Of a stretch of 54,013 bases of DNA, positions 35,646-44,501 are shown piece by piece (the stretch's first letter is position 1; every line of letters begins with the position of its first letter). The position numbers and the translations under genes are program-made. The notes under the pieces were generated by a model. It ran no database searches. It worked only from the letters and a program-made list of their open reading frames with translations, and had not been told where the DNA came from. Origin of the DNA: Microvirga aerophila (lineage in GTDB: Bacteria > Pseudomonadota > Alphaproteobacteria > Rhizobiales > Beijerinckiaceae); NCBI RefSeq assembly GCF_003332305.1, contig NZ_QOIO01000038.1, positions 1 through 54,013 on the forward strand, written 5' to 3'.

Positions 35646-36102
35646 GTGCCAGCTCCTCTGTCCCGAGACTGGCGTGAGCGGATCGTGCGTGCGGTGGTAG
35701 GCGGATCCTCCACCGGGCAGGCGGCCTTGCGCTTTGAGGTCAGCCCGTCGGCCGCCGTGAAGCTGATACGGCGCTTTCGCCAGAGCGGCAGTCCGGCTCG
35801 GGCCCGCTTTGGCAGTCATCGTCGACCCACATGAGGCTGTCGTGCGGGCTCTCCTTAATACCAAAGCCGACATCTCACTGAGGGAGATCCAGGCTGCGGG
35901 AGCGAGCCTGTTGTACCTGCCACCGTACTCGCGCGACCTGAACCCGATCGAGCAGGTGTTTGCCAAACTCAAGGCGCTGCTCCGCAAGGCTGCTGCTCGC
36001 ACCAAGGAGGCGCTCTGGACGACAATCGGAGAACTGCTTGATCGCTTCCTAGCCGAGGAGTGCCAGAACTACCTCACCAACTGCGAATACGAGTTCACCT
36101 AA
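35646..36102 (+). pseudogene. IS630-family transposase, internally deleted
   Basis: The 5' part from GTG at 35646 reads VPAPLSRDWRERIVRAVVGG and STGQAALRFEVSPSAAVKLI, the helix-turn-helix of IS630 transposases. It then breaks near 35810. In another frame AVVRALLNTKADISLREIQAAG is joined directly to ASLLYLPPYSRDLNPIEQVF and AKLKALLRKAAARTKEALW, the C-terminal end carrying the last catalytic Glu in NPIEQ. The central DDE region with the first two Asp residues is missing, so the element is dead. Terminal inverted repeats were not clear. It marks an old insertion. Confidence 0.85.
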
Positions 36103-36423
36103 ATCAAATCCGCTCCAATCGCCTGCGCGGTCTTGTCCGCTGTGCCGCATGAAAAGCAGCGAACATCGGGTGGCGCCACGATTCTACCTGGATCAAACAG
36201 ACCAAGAGCATGTTGGCCATCGCGGCCCCGGGGTTCGGGGAAGAGGGTGCTCGAAGTCGCAAGTTTACGCCAGCCCGATCGGTCGGCGGCGCGTAGTATT
36301 GCCCCATCCATTCCGAGGACAGGGCGGACGAAGTAGTGCAGATTGCGCATTGCCTGCGTACCCGGGAGCCGAGGCTAGGACGAGCGGTGAGAAATGATCC
36401 GTTCAACACCTGCCATTGCGCGG
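36103..36423. other. Gene-free interval after the IS630 remnant
   Basis: About 320 bp. Overlapping frames on both strands (36104-36538 minus, 36149-36397 plus) have no recognisable motifs or ribosome binding sites. It may contain flanking scar sequence of the dead insertion element. Confidence 0.35.
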
Positions 36424-37007
36424 CTACCCGGCCTTTGTCCCAAGCTTGCGCAGGGCGGCAAGCCATGCCTCGCGCTTGGCGTCCCCCATCGCCTCGATCA
36501 TGCCGATGAGCGGTGCCGGTTGGGGCCGATGCCCACAAGGGACAGGATGCTGCGCTTGAGGCTCCTGAGGCTATGCGCGCCGAAGTACCAGCGATACGCG
36601 ACGGCCGGCATGCCCATGGCGACGACGATCCTGGACGAGCGGCCCTTGAGGGCGGTTTTCCAGCTCGTCCCGGCGCCAGCCCCGCCCGTTATGAAGGCCG
36701 GCCGGAACGCCTGCTCCATGAATCCTTTGAGAAGAGCCGGCATCCCGCCGAGCCACAGGGGATAGACGATGACGACGTGCTGGGCCCACGCCAGTGCCTG
36801 CTGTGCCGCCGCAATAGCAGGCGGCGCCGCAGTACTTTCCCAGTCATCCTTCGAGCGCAGCAGCGGGAAGTCCAGTTCGGAAACTTTAATGAAACGGACC
36901 TGATGGCCGCCCGCGATGGCGCCTTCGGCGTAGGCGTCTGCCAATGCATGGCAGAAATGGCGGCTCTCGGAGGTCGGATGACCCTGGATGATGACGATGC
37001 GTGTCAT
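36424..37007 (-). pseudogene. Flavodoxin-fold NAD(P)H:quinone reductase-like protein, late frameshift
   Basis: The N terminus MTRIVIIQGHPTSESRHFCHALADAYAEGA is the flavodoxin-like FMN-binding start of the KefF/NQO1-like family, VVIVYPLWLGGMPALLKGFMEQAF and MPAVAYRWYFGAHSLRSLKRSIL are later family blocks. The frame stops at 36498 as VGIGPNRHRSSA. One base later in frame the expected end PLIGMIEAMGDAKREAWLAA, LRKLGTKAG follows with TAG at 36424-36426. A single base is therefore missing around 36509-36514, replacing the last 30 or so residues with a short tail. Most of the fold is intact, so partial activity is possible, and a sequencing slip is an alternative. Confidence 0.7.
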
Positions 37008-37038
37008 GCCGGCTCCTCCATTAGGGGCAGCGTTCCGC

Positions 37039-37875
37039 TCAATGCGCCAGGAGCATGGGGCGATCGGAAATCGTCAGCATGTCCAGGGTCGCGCCGCCGA
37101 AGACCTGTTCGCGCAGGCGGGTGTGTCCGTACCCTCCCATTATGATGAGATCGGCAGATACGCGGCGCGCCTCTTCAAGTACCACGTCCGCAACCCGGCG
37201 CCCCTGACTCTCGACCGCAACGATCTCTGCTGTCACCCCGTGGCAGGCGAGATGCCGTTCGATGTCCAGGCCCATCCCGCCATCGACCTTGGGATCAATC
37301 ATGAGGACGACGGAGCGGGCAGCATCCTGGATGAAGCCCAGCCCTTCGCGCAAGGCACGGGCAGACTCCCGGCTGCCGTTCCAGGCCACTAGAACCGTTC
37401 CAACCGATTCCGATTGACGGTAGCCCGGCGGGACGACCAGGAGACCGCGACCGCTGCCGAAGAGAACGGACTCGACCAGGTCAAGCCATACCGGAGTGTC
37501 GCCCGCACCATATGGACGGGTGGCGACGAAAAGGTCGGCATAGCGGGCCTGCTCGACCACCTTGATCGACATAGAGCCGAAGGTCGCGTCGAAGCGGCGC
37601 AACTCCCATGGCACCTGAAGCCCGGCAAACCTCCCGCTCAGGCGCTCGGCGGTGGCATTCCCGTCCTTGCGCGCCTGCTGCTCCAGCTCGGTCACGACCT
37701 GCACGACGGCGGCAGCCCCGCCATCGAACGGCATGACAACAGAGAGGTCGGGCAGGAGGTTGGTGAAGACGCCGATCAGGCAGGCCTGCCCGCCATTCGC
37801 GATGGCCTGGGCACATTCCAGCCGGACCTCATCCTCGGGGCTTCCGTCCAGATGCACCATCACGTCCTTGATCAT
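37039..37875 (-). CDS. Universal stress protein with two Usp domains (FixK-regulated)
   Basis: 278 residues from the ATG at 37875, preceded at good spacing by AGGAG; an ATG six bases upstream is too close to that site. Domain one (about 1-140) starts IKDVMVHLDGSPEDEVRL. Domain two starts TVLVAWNGSRESARALREGL and ends LIIMGGYGHTRLREQVFGGATLDML, with the G2xG9xG ATP-binding type motif of UspA. A TTGATTCAGCGCAA box lies 89 bp upstream, so low oxygen probably induces it. Such tandem Usps accompany the cbb3 and hemN genes in many Alphaproteobacteria. Confidence 0.9.
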   Translation of the reverse strand: MIKDVMVHLDGSPEDEVRLECAQAIANGGQACLIGVFTNLLPDLSVVMPFDGGAAAVVQVVTELEQQARKDGNATAERLSGRFAGLQVPWELRRFDATFGSMSIKVVEQARYADLFVATRPYGAGDTPVWLDLVESVLFGSGRGLLVVPPGYRQSESVGTVLVAWNGSRESARALREGLGFIQDAARSVVLMIDPKVDGGMGLDIERHLACHGVTAEIVAVESQGRRVADVVLEEARRVSADLIIMGGYGHTRLREQVFGGATLDMLTISDRPMLLAH

Positions 37876-37963
37876 CGCCATCTCCTGCTTCCTAATCGGG
37901 AGCGAAGCTGGCTCGCCGGGTCGTCAGTCCCGGCCATCATAAAGCAGGACCAGGAAGGATGCC

Positions 37964-37977
37964 TTGATTCAGCGCAA
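37964..37977 (-). promoter_or_regulatory. FNR/FixK box upstream of usp
   Basis: TTGATTCAGCGCAA fits TTGAT-N4-ATCAA with one good arm and a CGCAA second arm. With the usual -41.5 position, transcription on the minus strand would start near 37929, about 54 bases before the usp start codon. Confidence 0.75.
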
Positions 37978-38103
37978 AGCCTGAAGCGGCGATGCCTATG
38001 GTCGTGCGATGATCCGACGTCCTCCCTGAAGGGCAAGCCCCAACGCCGGGATGCAGCCTCGTCCTCGACCTTCGAGACAAGTCACTCCTGTTCCCTGATG
38101 CCT

Positions 38104-39111
38104 TTACCAGGCGATCCTCTCGACAGAGACCTCGTGCACGGCCCGGCCTGTACGCTCGAACGAAGTGATGTTCCCGACCGTCGTCTCAGCGATGTTTGTC
38201 AGCGCCTCCTCAGTGAAGAAGGCTTGGTGGCCGGTGACGAGAACGTTCGGGAAGGTCAGCAGCCGCGCGAACACGTCGTCACCAATGAAGCGCTGCGAAA
38301 GGTCCTCGAAGAATAGGTCCGCCTCCTCCTCGTAGACGTCGAGACCGAGGCGCCCGATGGTGCCGTCCTTCAGCCCCCGCAATGCGGCCTTGGTGTCGAT
38401 CATCGCCCCACGGCTCGTGTTGATGAGCATCACGCCATGCCTCATCCGCGCCAGGGCCTCGGCATCGATGAGGTGGTGCGTGGCGGGCGTGAGTGGACAA
38501 TGGAGACTAACGATGTCGGAGAGCGATAGCAGCTCCTCCAGAGGCACGTAGCGCACGCCCATCCGCTCGCAGCCGGTATTGGGCTGGGGATCATGCGCCA
38601 ACACAGTGCAACCGAAACCAGAGAGTATCCGGCACACCACTTCCCCAATTTTTCCTGTTCCCACCACGCCAGCCGTCTTGCCGGCGAGATCGAAGCCGAG
38701 CAGGCCGTCGAGGGCGAAGTTGCCCTCCCGGACACGGTTGTAGGCCCTATGGGTCTTGCGGTTCAGGGTCAGGATGAGCGCGATCGTGTGCTCTGCCACC
38801 GCATGGGGGGAGTAGGCTGGAACTCGCGCCACTATGACCCCCACACGCCGAGCTGCCTCCAGGTCGACGTTATTGAACCCGGCCGCCCGCAAGGCAACGA
38901 GCCTCACACCCATGGCGGCCAGGCGGGCCAGGACATCCGCACTCACCTCATCGTTGACGAACACGCACACGGCACCGGCGCCCTCCGCCAGAGAACTAGT
39001 CTCCGTCGAGAGGCGAGCCTCGAGATACGACAGCCGGTGGCCTGCCGGGGCGTTCGCCGCTTCCAGGAAGCGTCGGTCATAGGGTTTGGCGCTGAAGACT
39101 GTGACATCCAT
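38104..39111 (-). CDS. ldhA: D-lactate dehydrogenase (D-2-hydroxyacid dehydrogenase family)
   Basis: 335 residues; AGGAG precedes the [45 protein letters not shown] and [16 protein letters not shown] (NAD-binding glycines) are typical of Ldh[12 protein letters not shown] holds the catalytic Arg, [15 protein letters not shown] the LdhA-specific acidic loop, and [13 protein letters not shown] the catalytic His. It reduces pyruvate to D-lactate, regenerating NAD when respiration is oxygen-limited. It lies 107 bp downstream of the usp at 39219-40061 on the same strand and may be read from that gene's FixK box. Confidence 0.92.
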   Translation of the reverse strand: MDVTVFSAKPYDRRFLEAANAPAGHRLSYLEARLSTETSSLAEGAGAVCVFVNDEVSADVLARLAAMGVRLVALRAAGFNNVDLEAARRVGVIVARVPAYSPHAVAEHTIALILTLNRKTHRAYNRVREGNFALDGLLGFDLAGKTAGVVGTGKIGEVVCRILSGFGCTVLAHDPQPNTGCERMGVRYVPLEELLSLSDIVSLHCPLTPATHHLIDAEALARMRHGVMLINTSRGAMIDTKAALRGLKDGTIGRLGLDVYEEEADLFFEDLSQRFIGDDVFARLLTFPNVLVTGHQAFFTEEALTNIAETTVGNITSFERTGRAVHEVSVERIAW

Positions 39112-39218
39112 TAGCGTGTCTCCTTACGGCTGGCCGTCGCAAGCCGCAGCGTGCAGGTCGAACGACGGCACCCCGAACCTGCGTTTCCGCTCCGATTCGC
39201 CCAATTGGGTCCCCGGCT

Positions 39219-40061
39219 TCAGTACGCCATGAAGAGCGGCACGGGGCTCTGCTTCAGAAGGGACTGGGTAACACCGCCGAACATCATCTCGCGCAGCCGC
39301 GAGTGGACGTATCCGCCCATCACGATCATGTCGGCCCCCGAGCGATCCGCGGTATTCCGGAGCGCTTGCGCCACGTCTCCGTCCTGCGCCTCTACGTCCA
39401 ATGCCGTGGCGGCAACGCCGTGGCGGGCCAAGTGCATCGCGATGCCGGCACCCGGAACCGCGACCGGAAGGTCCTTCTCTTCCGTCACGGAGACCACGTC
39501 GACGCCCTCCGCAGCCCGCAGGAGCGGCAAGGCATCTGCAGCCGCCCGAGCCGCCCTTGCGCTGCCGTCCCAGGCCAGGATGACGCGCCTCGCCCGGAAG
39601 GCATCCTGGCCCGGCGGCACGATGAGGAGCGGACGGCCGCTGTCCATTAGCAGGGCCTCCATGAGACCGCGGTCGAGATTGACGGTCCCGGACTCGGCAT
39701 CGAGGATGGTGAGGTCATTAAGGCGAGCCTGACCGCGGAACGCATTCAGCAGATCGCGATACCCGAGGTGCGGGGTTTCCACGGTGCAGTCGATGCCGGC
39801 CACTGCGGCATCGGCTTGTGCGCTGCGGGCGGCGGCCTCGGCCAGTTCCTGGAGGCGCCTATTCTCGGTCACCACGAGGCCTGCCGCGAACTTGCTGACC
39901 CGGGCACTCGTTAGAGCCAGTCTGACGGATGCGGCCTGCACCGTGACATGGGCACCAGCACGCTGCGCAAGGGAGAGGCCGTATCCCAGGGCAGATGAGG
40001 CCTCATCGGGGCCGAACTCCTTCGTAAGGCCGATCAGCACGCTCTTGATATTCTGGACCAT
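39219..40061 (-). CDS. Universal stress protein with two Usp domains (FixK-regulated)
   Basis: 280 residues from the ATG at 40061, preceded by GGAGGAAC. Domain one opens MVQNIKSVLIGLTKEFGPDEASSALGYGLSLAQRAGAHVTVQAASVR; domain two opens RVILAWDGSARAARAAADALPLL and ends MIVMGGYVHSRLREMMFGGVTQSLL, the ATP-binding type Gly motif. Family members help cells survive energy or oxygen stress. A TTGATCTAGCGCAA box is 74 bp upstream, and hemN is divergent across the same 383-bp region with its own box. Confidence 0.9.
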   Translation of the reverse strand: MVQNIKSVLIGLTKEFGPDEASSALGYGLSLAQRAGAHVTVQAASVRLALTSARVSKFAAGLVVTENRRLQELAEAAARSAQADAAVAGIDCTVETPHLGYRDLLNAFRGQARLNDLTILDAESGTVNLDRGLMEALLMDSGRPLLIVPPGQDAFRARRVILAWDGSARAARAAADALPLLRAAEGVDVVSVTEEKDLPVAVPGAGIAMHLARHGVAATALDVEAQDGDVAQALRNTADRSGADMIVMGGYVHSRLREMMFGGVTQSLLKQSPVPLFMAY

Positions 40062-40134
40062 GATGTTCCTCCACGTTCTGTTTCCCTGGGTCAGAACCGT
40101 GAGAAATGAAGTAGGCGAATCTGGGAATAGCACC

Positions 40135-40148
40135 TTGATCTAGCGCAA
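40135..40148 (-). promoter_or_regulatory. FNR/FixK box upstream of usp-ldhA
   Basis: TTGATCTAGCGCAA; same arms as the other two usp/DUF6455 boxes (TTGAT and CGCAA). It would place a start near 40100 on the minus strand, about 40 bases ahead of the usp start codon. Confidence 0.72.
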
Positions 40149-40394
40149 GGCCAAGCCTGGCCTTTGTCGATACCGACTTTCCTGCTGCGGGAAGGGTTTC
40201 GTTCGTACAGACTTCTCTTGCGGCCACCCAAGCCCCATCGCGCATCTACGCACCAGAGTTGCAGCCGATCCTGCAAGATCTCTTGGCCATCCTCACCGAC
40301 ATCAGCCTAGCAGCCTAGCGCACCTGCCCATCCACTCCCGGAAGGGAAATTGGCCAGCACGGTCCGCCTCAAATCAGGACGCGTCACACCCTCC

Positions 40395-40408
40395 TTGATT
40401 TAGGTCAA
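40395..40408 (+). promoter_or_regulatory. FNR/FixK box upstream of hemN
   Basis: TTGATTTAGGTCAA matches both arms of TTGAT-N4-ATCAA except one base. Its centre is only about 43 bp before the ATG at 40445, so with standard class II spacing the message would have almost no leader. Confidence 0.8.
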
Positions 40409-40444
40409 CGACGAGTGGACATGTGTAATGCAGAAGTTTTCCCT

Positions 40445-41794
40445 ATGACACCGGAACTTATTGCCCGATATGATCAGCGCGTTCCGCGCTACACGAGCTA
40501 TCCGCCTGCTCCGCACTTCAAGCCTGAGGTCGCGGCTGCGACCTATGCAGCCTGGCTGTCGACGCTGTCGCCACAGGCGACAGTTTCTCTCTATTTGCAT
40601 GTGCCGTTTTGTAAAGAGCTTTGCCTTTACTGCGGGTGTCATACGACCGTGGCCCGCAGCTATAGGCCCGTAGCGGCCTACGTGGACTGCCTAGAACGAG
40701 AGATCGCTCTCGTGGCCGAACTCCTGCCGAGCCGCATGGGAGTAACCCATATTCACTGGGACGGCGGTACCCCGACCATCCTGTCGCCCGAGGATCTTCG
40801 GCGCATCTCGTCGGCGCTCGGAGTTGTTTTCGACGTGCGGCCCGGCGCAGAGATCGCTCTCGAGATTGATCCGCGTGCCATCACCCAGGAGCATGTGAGA
40901 GCTCTCGCGGAATCTGGTCTAAATCGCGCAAGTCTAGGCGTGCAAGATTTCGATCCGAAAGTGCAGGAAACGATCAAACGGGTTCAGTCCTTCGAACGCA
41001 CGCGCCAGGTCGCATCCTGGCTCCGGGAGGCCGGGGTTTCAGGTATCAACCTCGATCTCATGTACGGTCTGCCATATCAGACCGTCGAGAGCGTCGTACG
41101 GTCGGTAAAACTCGCGCTCCAACTCGACCCCGACCGCATTGCCCTCTTCGGGTATGCGCATGTCCCCTGGATGAAGCGCCACCAAGCTCTGCTCCCCGAG
41201 GATGCGCTGCCCGATTCCATCGCGCGGGTGAAACAGCGGGATGCCGCGGCAGCCACGCTGATCGATGCCGGGTATGTGGCCATCGGTGTGGATCACTTTG
41301 CCAAGCCCATCGACCCGCTTGCGGCCCGTCAGGGCGAAGGCCGTCTTCACCGCAACTTCCAGGGCTATACGACTGATGACGCGCCGGCTCTGATCGGTTT
41401 CGGAACATCCGCCATTGGGTCGCTGCCTCAAGGCTATGTCCAGAATGCACCGACCACAGCCGCCTATCTCGCCGCCGTGATGGACGGCCGTCTTCCGACG
41501 ATTCGAGGAGTGGCCCTGACGGACGAGGATCGCCTGCGTCGGACCATCATTGAGCGCCTGATGTGCGACTTCTCGGTCGACTTGAACCAGGTCGGCTTAG
41601 CCCACGCGACTACGGCTCCCGACTTCAGCCGCGAACTCCAGGCCATCGATGATCTTGCGCAGGAAGGTCTCGTGACCCGGGACGGCCTTGCCGTCTCGGT
41701 TCCCGAAGACAGCCGCGCCCTAGTACGCAACGTTTGTGCCGTCTTTGACCAATATCTCAATACCGTCGCGGCTCGCTATTCGCAGGTCGTTTGA
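40445..41794 (+). CDS. hemN: Oxygen-independent coproporphyrinogen III oxidase
   Basis: 449 residues from the ATG at 40445; in-frame starts at 40415 and 40421 lie nearer the FixK box. MTPELIARYDQRVPRYTSYP is the HemN start. VPFCKELCLYCGCHT carries the CxxxCxxC radical-SAM cysteines plus the extra Cys of true HemN, IHWDGGTPT the SAM-binding Gly motif, and GLNRASLGVQDFDPKVQ and NLDLMYGLPYQT follow. It decarboxylates coproporphyrinogen III to protoporphyrinogen IX without oxygen, keeping haem synthesis going for the cbb3 oxidase next door. Confidence 0.95.
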   Translation: MTPELIARYDQRVPRYTSYPPAPHFKPEVAAATYAAWLSTLSPQATVSLYLHVPFCKELCLYCGCHTTVARSYRPVAAYVDCLEREIALVAELLPSRMGVTHIHWDGGTPTILSPEDLRRISSALGVVFDVRPGAEIALEIDPRAITQEHVRALAESGLNRASLGVQDFDPKVQETIKRVQSFERTRQVASWLREAGVSGINLDLMYGLPYQTVESVVRSVKLALQLDPDRIALFGYAHVPWMKRHQALLPEDALPDSIARVKQRDAAAATLIDAGYVAIGVDHFAKPIDPLAARQGEGRLHRNFQGYTTDDAPALIGFGTSAIGSLPQGYVQNAPTTAAYLAAVMDGRLPTIRGVALTDEDRLRRTIIERLMCDFSVDLNQVGLAHATTAPDFSRELQAIDDLAQEGLVTRDGLAVSVPEDSRALVRNVCAVFDQYLNTVAARYSQVV

Positions 41795-41825
41795 CGCGCG
41801 AGGGACTCGGGTCCGAAAAGTTTCT

Positions 41826-41839
41826 TTGATCTGCATCAA
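41826..41839 (+). promoter_or_regulatory. FNR/FixK box upstream of ccoNOQP
   Basis: TTGATCTGCATCAA is a perfect TTGAT-N4-ATCAA site, the best in the window. A class II start would be near 41874, about 49 bases before the ATG at 41923. It lies in the 41795-41922 gap between hemN and ccoN. Confidence 0.92.
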
Positions 41840-41922
41840 CGCCCCAGGCCGCCCCTGCCGTTAGAGCCTGTTACTGATGGCGAAGCTTAGTGCCTCGCCC
41901 CTCAAAAGAACGGTCGATGCCC

Positions 41923-43407
41923 ATGGCCCACACGGCAACAACTCCCAAAGGAATGACCTTCGGCGAAGCAGGGTGCTCCCTCGTCTTCGTTGCAATGGCG
42001 TTCTTAAGCATCATCATCGCCGCGAAGGCGTATACGCCCGAATACGCGTTCCACGCCTACCTTTACGCCGCCGCCTTCGGGGTGGCCGCCTTCAAGATCG
42101 TCGATCGCTACTACGACCGCCCAAACGATCTTCCGCCGCTCACCATCAACGGCAAGCCTAATTACAATATGGGGCCAGTAAAGTTTGCGACGATCGCGGC
42201 GGTCGTCTGGGGCATCGCCGGGTTTACCATCGGCCTCCTGATCGCCCTGCAGCTCGCCTTCCCGGCGCTCAACTTCGACACGGCGTGGCTCTCCTTCGGG
42301 CGTATGCGGCCGCTGCACACTTCGGCCGTGATTTTCGCGTTCGGCGGCAACGTGCTGATCGCGACCTCGTTCTACGTGGTCCAGCGCACCTGCCGCGCCC
42401 GCCTTGTGGGTGACCTCGCACCCTGGTTCGTGGTTCTGGGCTACAACTTCTTCATCGTCATCGCTGGCACGGGCTATCTGCTCGGCATCACCCAAGGCAA
42501 GGAATATGCCGAGCCCGAGTGGTACGCGGATCTGTGGCTGACGGTCGTGTGGGTCACGTACTTCCTTGTGTTCCTTGGCACGGTCATGCGCCGCAAGGAA
42601 CCCCACATCTACGTGGCGAACTGGTTCTATCTCGCCTTCATCCTGACGATCGCCGTCCTGCATCTTGGCAACAGCGCCACGATCCCGGTCTCGATCTTCT
42701 CGCCCAAAAGCTACATCGTGTGGGCCGGCGTGCAGGATGCCATGGTGCAGTGGTGGTACGGTCATAACGCGGTCGGCTTCTTCCTCACAGCCGGTTTCCT
42801 CGCCATCATGTACTACTTCATCCCGAAGCGGGCCGAGCGTCCGGTCTATTCCTACCGGCTCTCCATTATCCACTTCTGGGCCCTGATCTTCATGTACATC
42901 TGGGCCGGCCCGCACCACCTGCACTACACCGCCCTACCCGACTGGGCGCAGACCCTCGGCATGACCTTCTCGATCATGCTGTGGATGCCCTCCTGGGGCG
43001 GCATGATCAACGGCCTGATGACGCTTTCCGGTGCCTGGGACAAGCTGCGCACAGACCCGGTGCTACGCCTCATGGTAGTGTCGGTCGCGTTTTACGGCAT
43101 GGCGACCTTCGAGGGTCCGCTCATGTCCGTAAAGGCGGTGAACTCCCTGTCCCACTACACGGACTGGACCATCGGGCACGTGCATTCCGGTGCCCTGGGA
43201 TGGGTGGCGTATATCTCCTTCGGGGCCATCTACTGCCTCGCTCCCTGGCTGTGGAACAAGAAGGAGCTCTACTCGCTAAAGGCCGTCAGCTGGCACTTCT
43301 GGATCTCGACGCTCGGCATCGTCCTGTACATCTCGGCCATGTGGGTCGCGGGCATCCTCCAGGGCCTCATGTGGCGCGCCTACACGAGCCTCGGCTTCCT
43401 CGAATAA
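41923..43407 (+). CDS. ccoN: cbb3-type cytochrome oxidase subunit I, ending early at an in-frame stop
   Basis: 494 residues from the ATG at 41923 (41917 and GTG at 41890 also possible). [29 protein letters not shown] contains the low-spin haem His, and [24 protein letters not shown] and [19 protein letters not shown] carry CuB and haem ligands; about eleven membrane helices. It ends [13 protein letters not shown] then TAA. Relatives continue [20 protein letters not shown] and, without any frame change, so does this sequence after the TAA (43408-43587). The stop occupies the place of a Tyr codon, so subunit I appears to lack its last helix. Confidence 0.93.
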   Translation: MAHTATTPKGMTFGEAGCSLVFVAMAFLSIIIAAKAYTPEYAFHAYLYAAAFGVAAFKIVDRYYDRPNDLPPLTINGKPNYNMGPVKFATIAAVVWGIAGFTIGLLIALQLAFPALNFDTAWLSFGRMRPLHTSAVIFAFGGNVLIATSFYVVQRTCRARLVGDLAPWFVVLGYNFFIVIAGTGYLLGITQGKEYAEPEWYADLWLTVVWVTYFLVFLGTVMRRKEPHIYVANWFYLAFILTIAVLHLGNSATIPVSIFSPKSYIVWAGVQDAMVQWWYGHNAVGFFLTAGFLAIMYYFIPKRAERPVYSYRLSIIHFWALIFMYIWAGPHHLHYTALPDWAQTLGMTFSIMLWMPSWGGMINGLMTLSGAWDKLRTDPVLRLMVVSVAFYGMATFEGPLMSVKAVNSLSHYTDWTIGHVHSGALGWVAYISFGAIYCLAPWLWNKKELYSLKAVSWHFWISTLGIVLYISAMWVAGILQGLMWRAYTSLGFLE

Positions 43408-43431
43408 TCGTTCATCGAGACCGTGGAGGCC

Positions 43432-43587
43432 ATGCACCCCTTCTATGTCATCCGCGCGCTCGGTGGGGCCCTCTTCGTCATCGGCAGCCTGGTCATGGCC
43501 TGGAACGTCTGGAAGACGGTCACCAGCGGTCAGGCGGTCGAGGAAGAAGCTCTCCCGGCCCAGCCCATCCTCGTCGCAGCGGAGTAA
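43432..43587 (+). CDS. Detached C-terminal helix of CcoN
   Basis: 51 residues starting [20 protein letters not shown] and continuing [14 protein letters not shown]. This is the last transmembrane helix of a normal CcoN, in the same frame as ccoN but behind the TAA at 43405-43407. It could be made from its own ATG, with GGAGG very close upstream, or by read-through of the stop, or not at all. If both parts are made they might assemble as a two-piece subunit. Confidence 0.5.
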   Translation: MHPFYVIRALGGALFVIGSLVMAWNVWKTVTSGQAVEEEALPAQPILVAAE

Positions 43588-43597
43588 AGGAACGATC

Positions 43598-44332
43598 ATG
43601 TCACTCTGGTCCCGTCACAAGATCTTCGAGACCAACTCGATCATCCTCCTCATCGGCACGCTGTTCGTGATTTCGATCGGCGGCTTGGTGGAAATCGTGC
43701 CGCTCTTCTACCTCAAGAGCACCATCGAGAAGGTGGAGGGCGTCAGGCCCTACACCCCGCTCGAACTCGCCGGCCGCAACGTCTATGTGCGCGAAGGCTG
43801 CTACAACTGTCACAGCCAGATGGTACGCCCGCTGCGCGACGAGGTGGAGCGCTACGGGCACTATTCGCTGGCGGCTGAGAGCATGTACGACCGGCCGTTC
43901 CAGTGGGGCTCCAAGCGCACCGGCCCCGACCTCGCCCGCGTCGGCAACAAGTATTCCGACGAATGGCATCGGGATCACCTGAAGGATCCCCGAGCCGTGG
44001 TGCCCGGGTCCATCATGCCGAGCTATCCGTGGCTTGCGGAGCGCGAGGTCGACGTGGGGCGTGTGAAGGAGGACATGAATGTCCAAGCGGCGCTCGGCGT
44101 GCCCTACTCGCCCGAGATGATTGCGAAAGCAGCCTCCGACCTGAAGACGCAGGCCGCCACCGACGACTCGAACGCCACCACTCTGGCGGAGCGCTATCCC
44201 AAGGCGGCGGCACGCGACTTCGACGCCAACCCTCAGCGGATCACCGAAGCAGACGCTCTGATCGCGTACCTGCAGATGCTGGGAACGCAGGTCGACTTCA
44301 AGCTCTACGACAACAAGGCAAACGTGCGGTGA
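43598..44332 (+). CDS. ccoO: cbb3-type cytochrome oxidase subunit II (mono-haem cytochrome c)
   Basis: 244 residues from the ATG at 43598; the frame open upstream overlaps the ccoN tail. [39 protein letters not shown] is the N-terminal anchor. [35 protein letters not shown] contains the CxxCH haem-c site, and [10 protein letters not shown] provides the methionine ligand. It passes electrons from CcoP to subunit I. Confidence 0.95.
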   Translation: MSLWSRHKIFETNSIILLIGTLFVISIGGLVEIVPLFYLKSTIEKVEGVRPYTPLELAGRNVYVREGCYNCHSQMVRPLRDEVERYGHYSLAAESMYDRPFQWGSKRTGPDLARVGNKYSDEWHRDHLKDPRAVVPGSIMPSYPWLAEREVDVGRVKEDMNVQAALGVPYSPEMIAKAASDLKTQAATDDSNATTLAERYPKAAARDFDANPQRITEADALIAYLQMLGTQVDFKLYDNKANVR

Positions 44333-44342
44333 GGATGACCTG

Positions 44343-44498
44343 ATGCTTTCGACCTATCAATTTCTCGCCGGCTTCGCCCAGACCTGGGGGCTCGTCTACT
44401 TCGTTGCCGTCTTCCTGGTGGTCTTGGCTTACGCCCTTTCACCTTCGCGGAAGAGCCGTTTCGATACTGCCGCCCGCATGCCTCTCCAGGAGGACTGA
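44343..44498 (+). CDS. ccoQ: cbb3-type cytochrome oxidase small subunit
   Basis: 51 residues: a short N terminus MLSTYQFLAGFAQTWG, one membrane helix LVYFVAVFLVVLAYAL and a polar tail ending MPLQED. Size, single helix and position between ccoO and ccoP identify CcoQ, which stabilises the complex. It begins 10 bp after ccoO and ends 3 bp before ccoP. Confidence 0.9.
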   Translation: MLSTYQFLAGFAQTWGLVYFVAVFLVVLAYALSPSRKSRFDTAARMPLQED

Positions 44499-44501
44499 TC
44501 C

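Noticed and set aside
36104..36538. 144-codon minus-strand frame
   Set aside because: It overlaps the out-of-frame C terminus of the quinone reductase and has no motif; better explained by the frameshift there.
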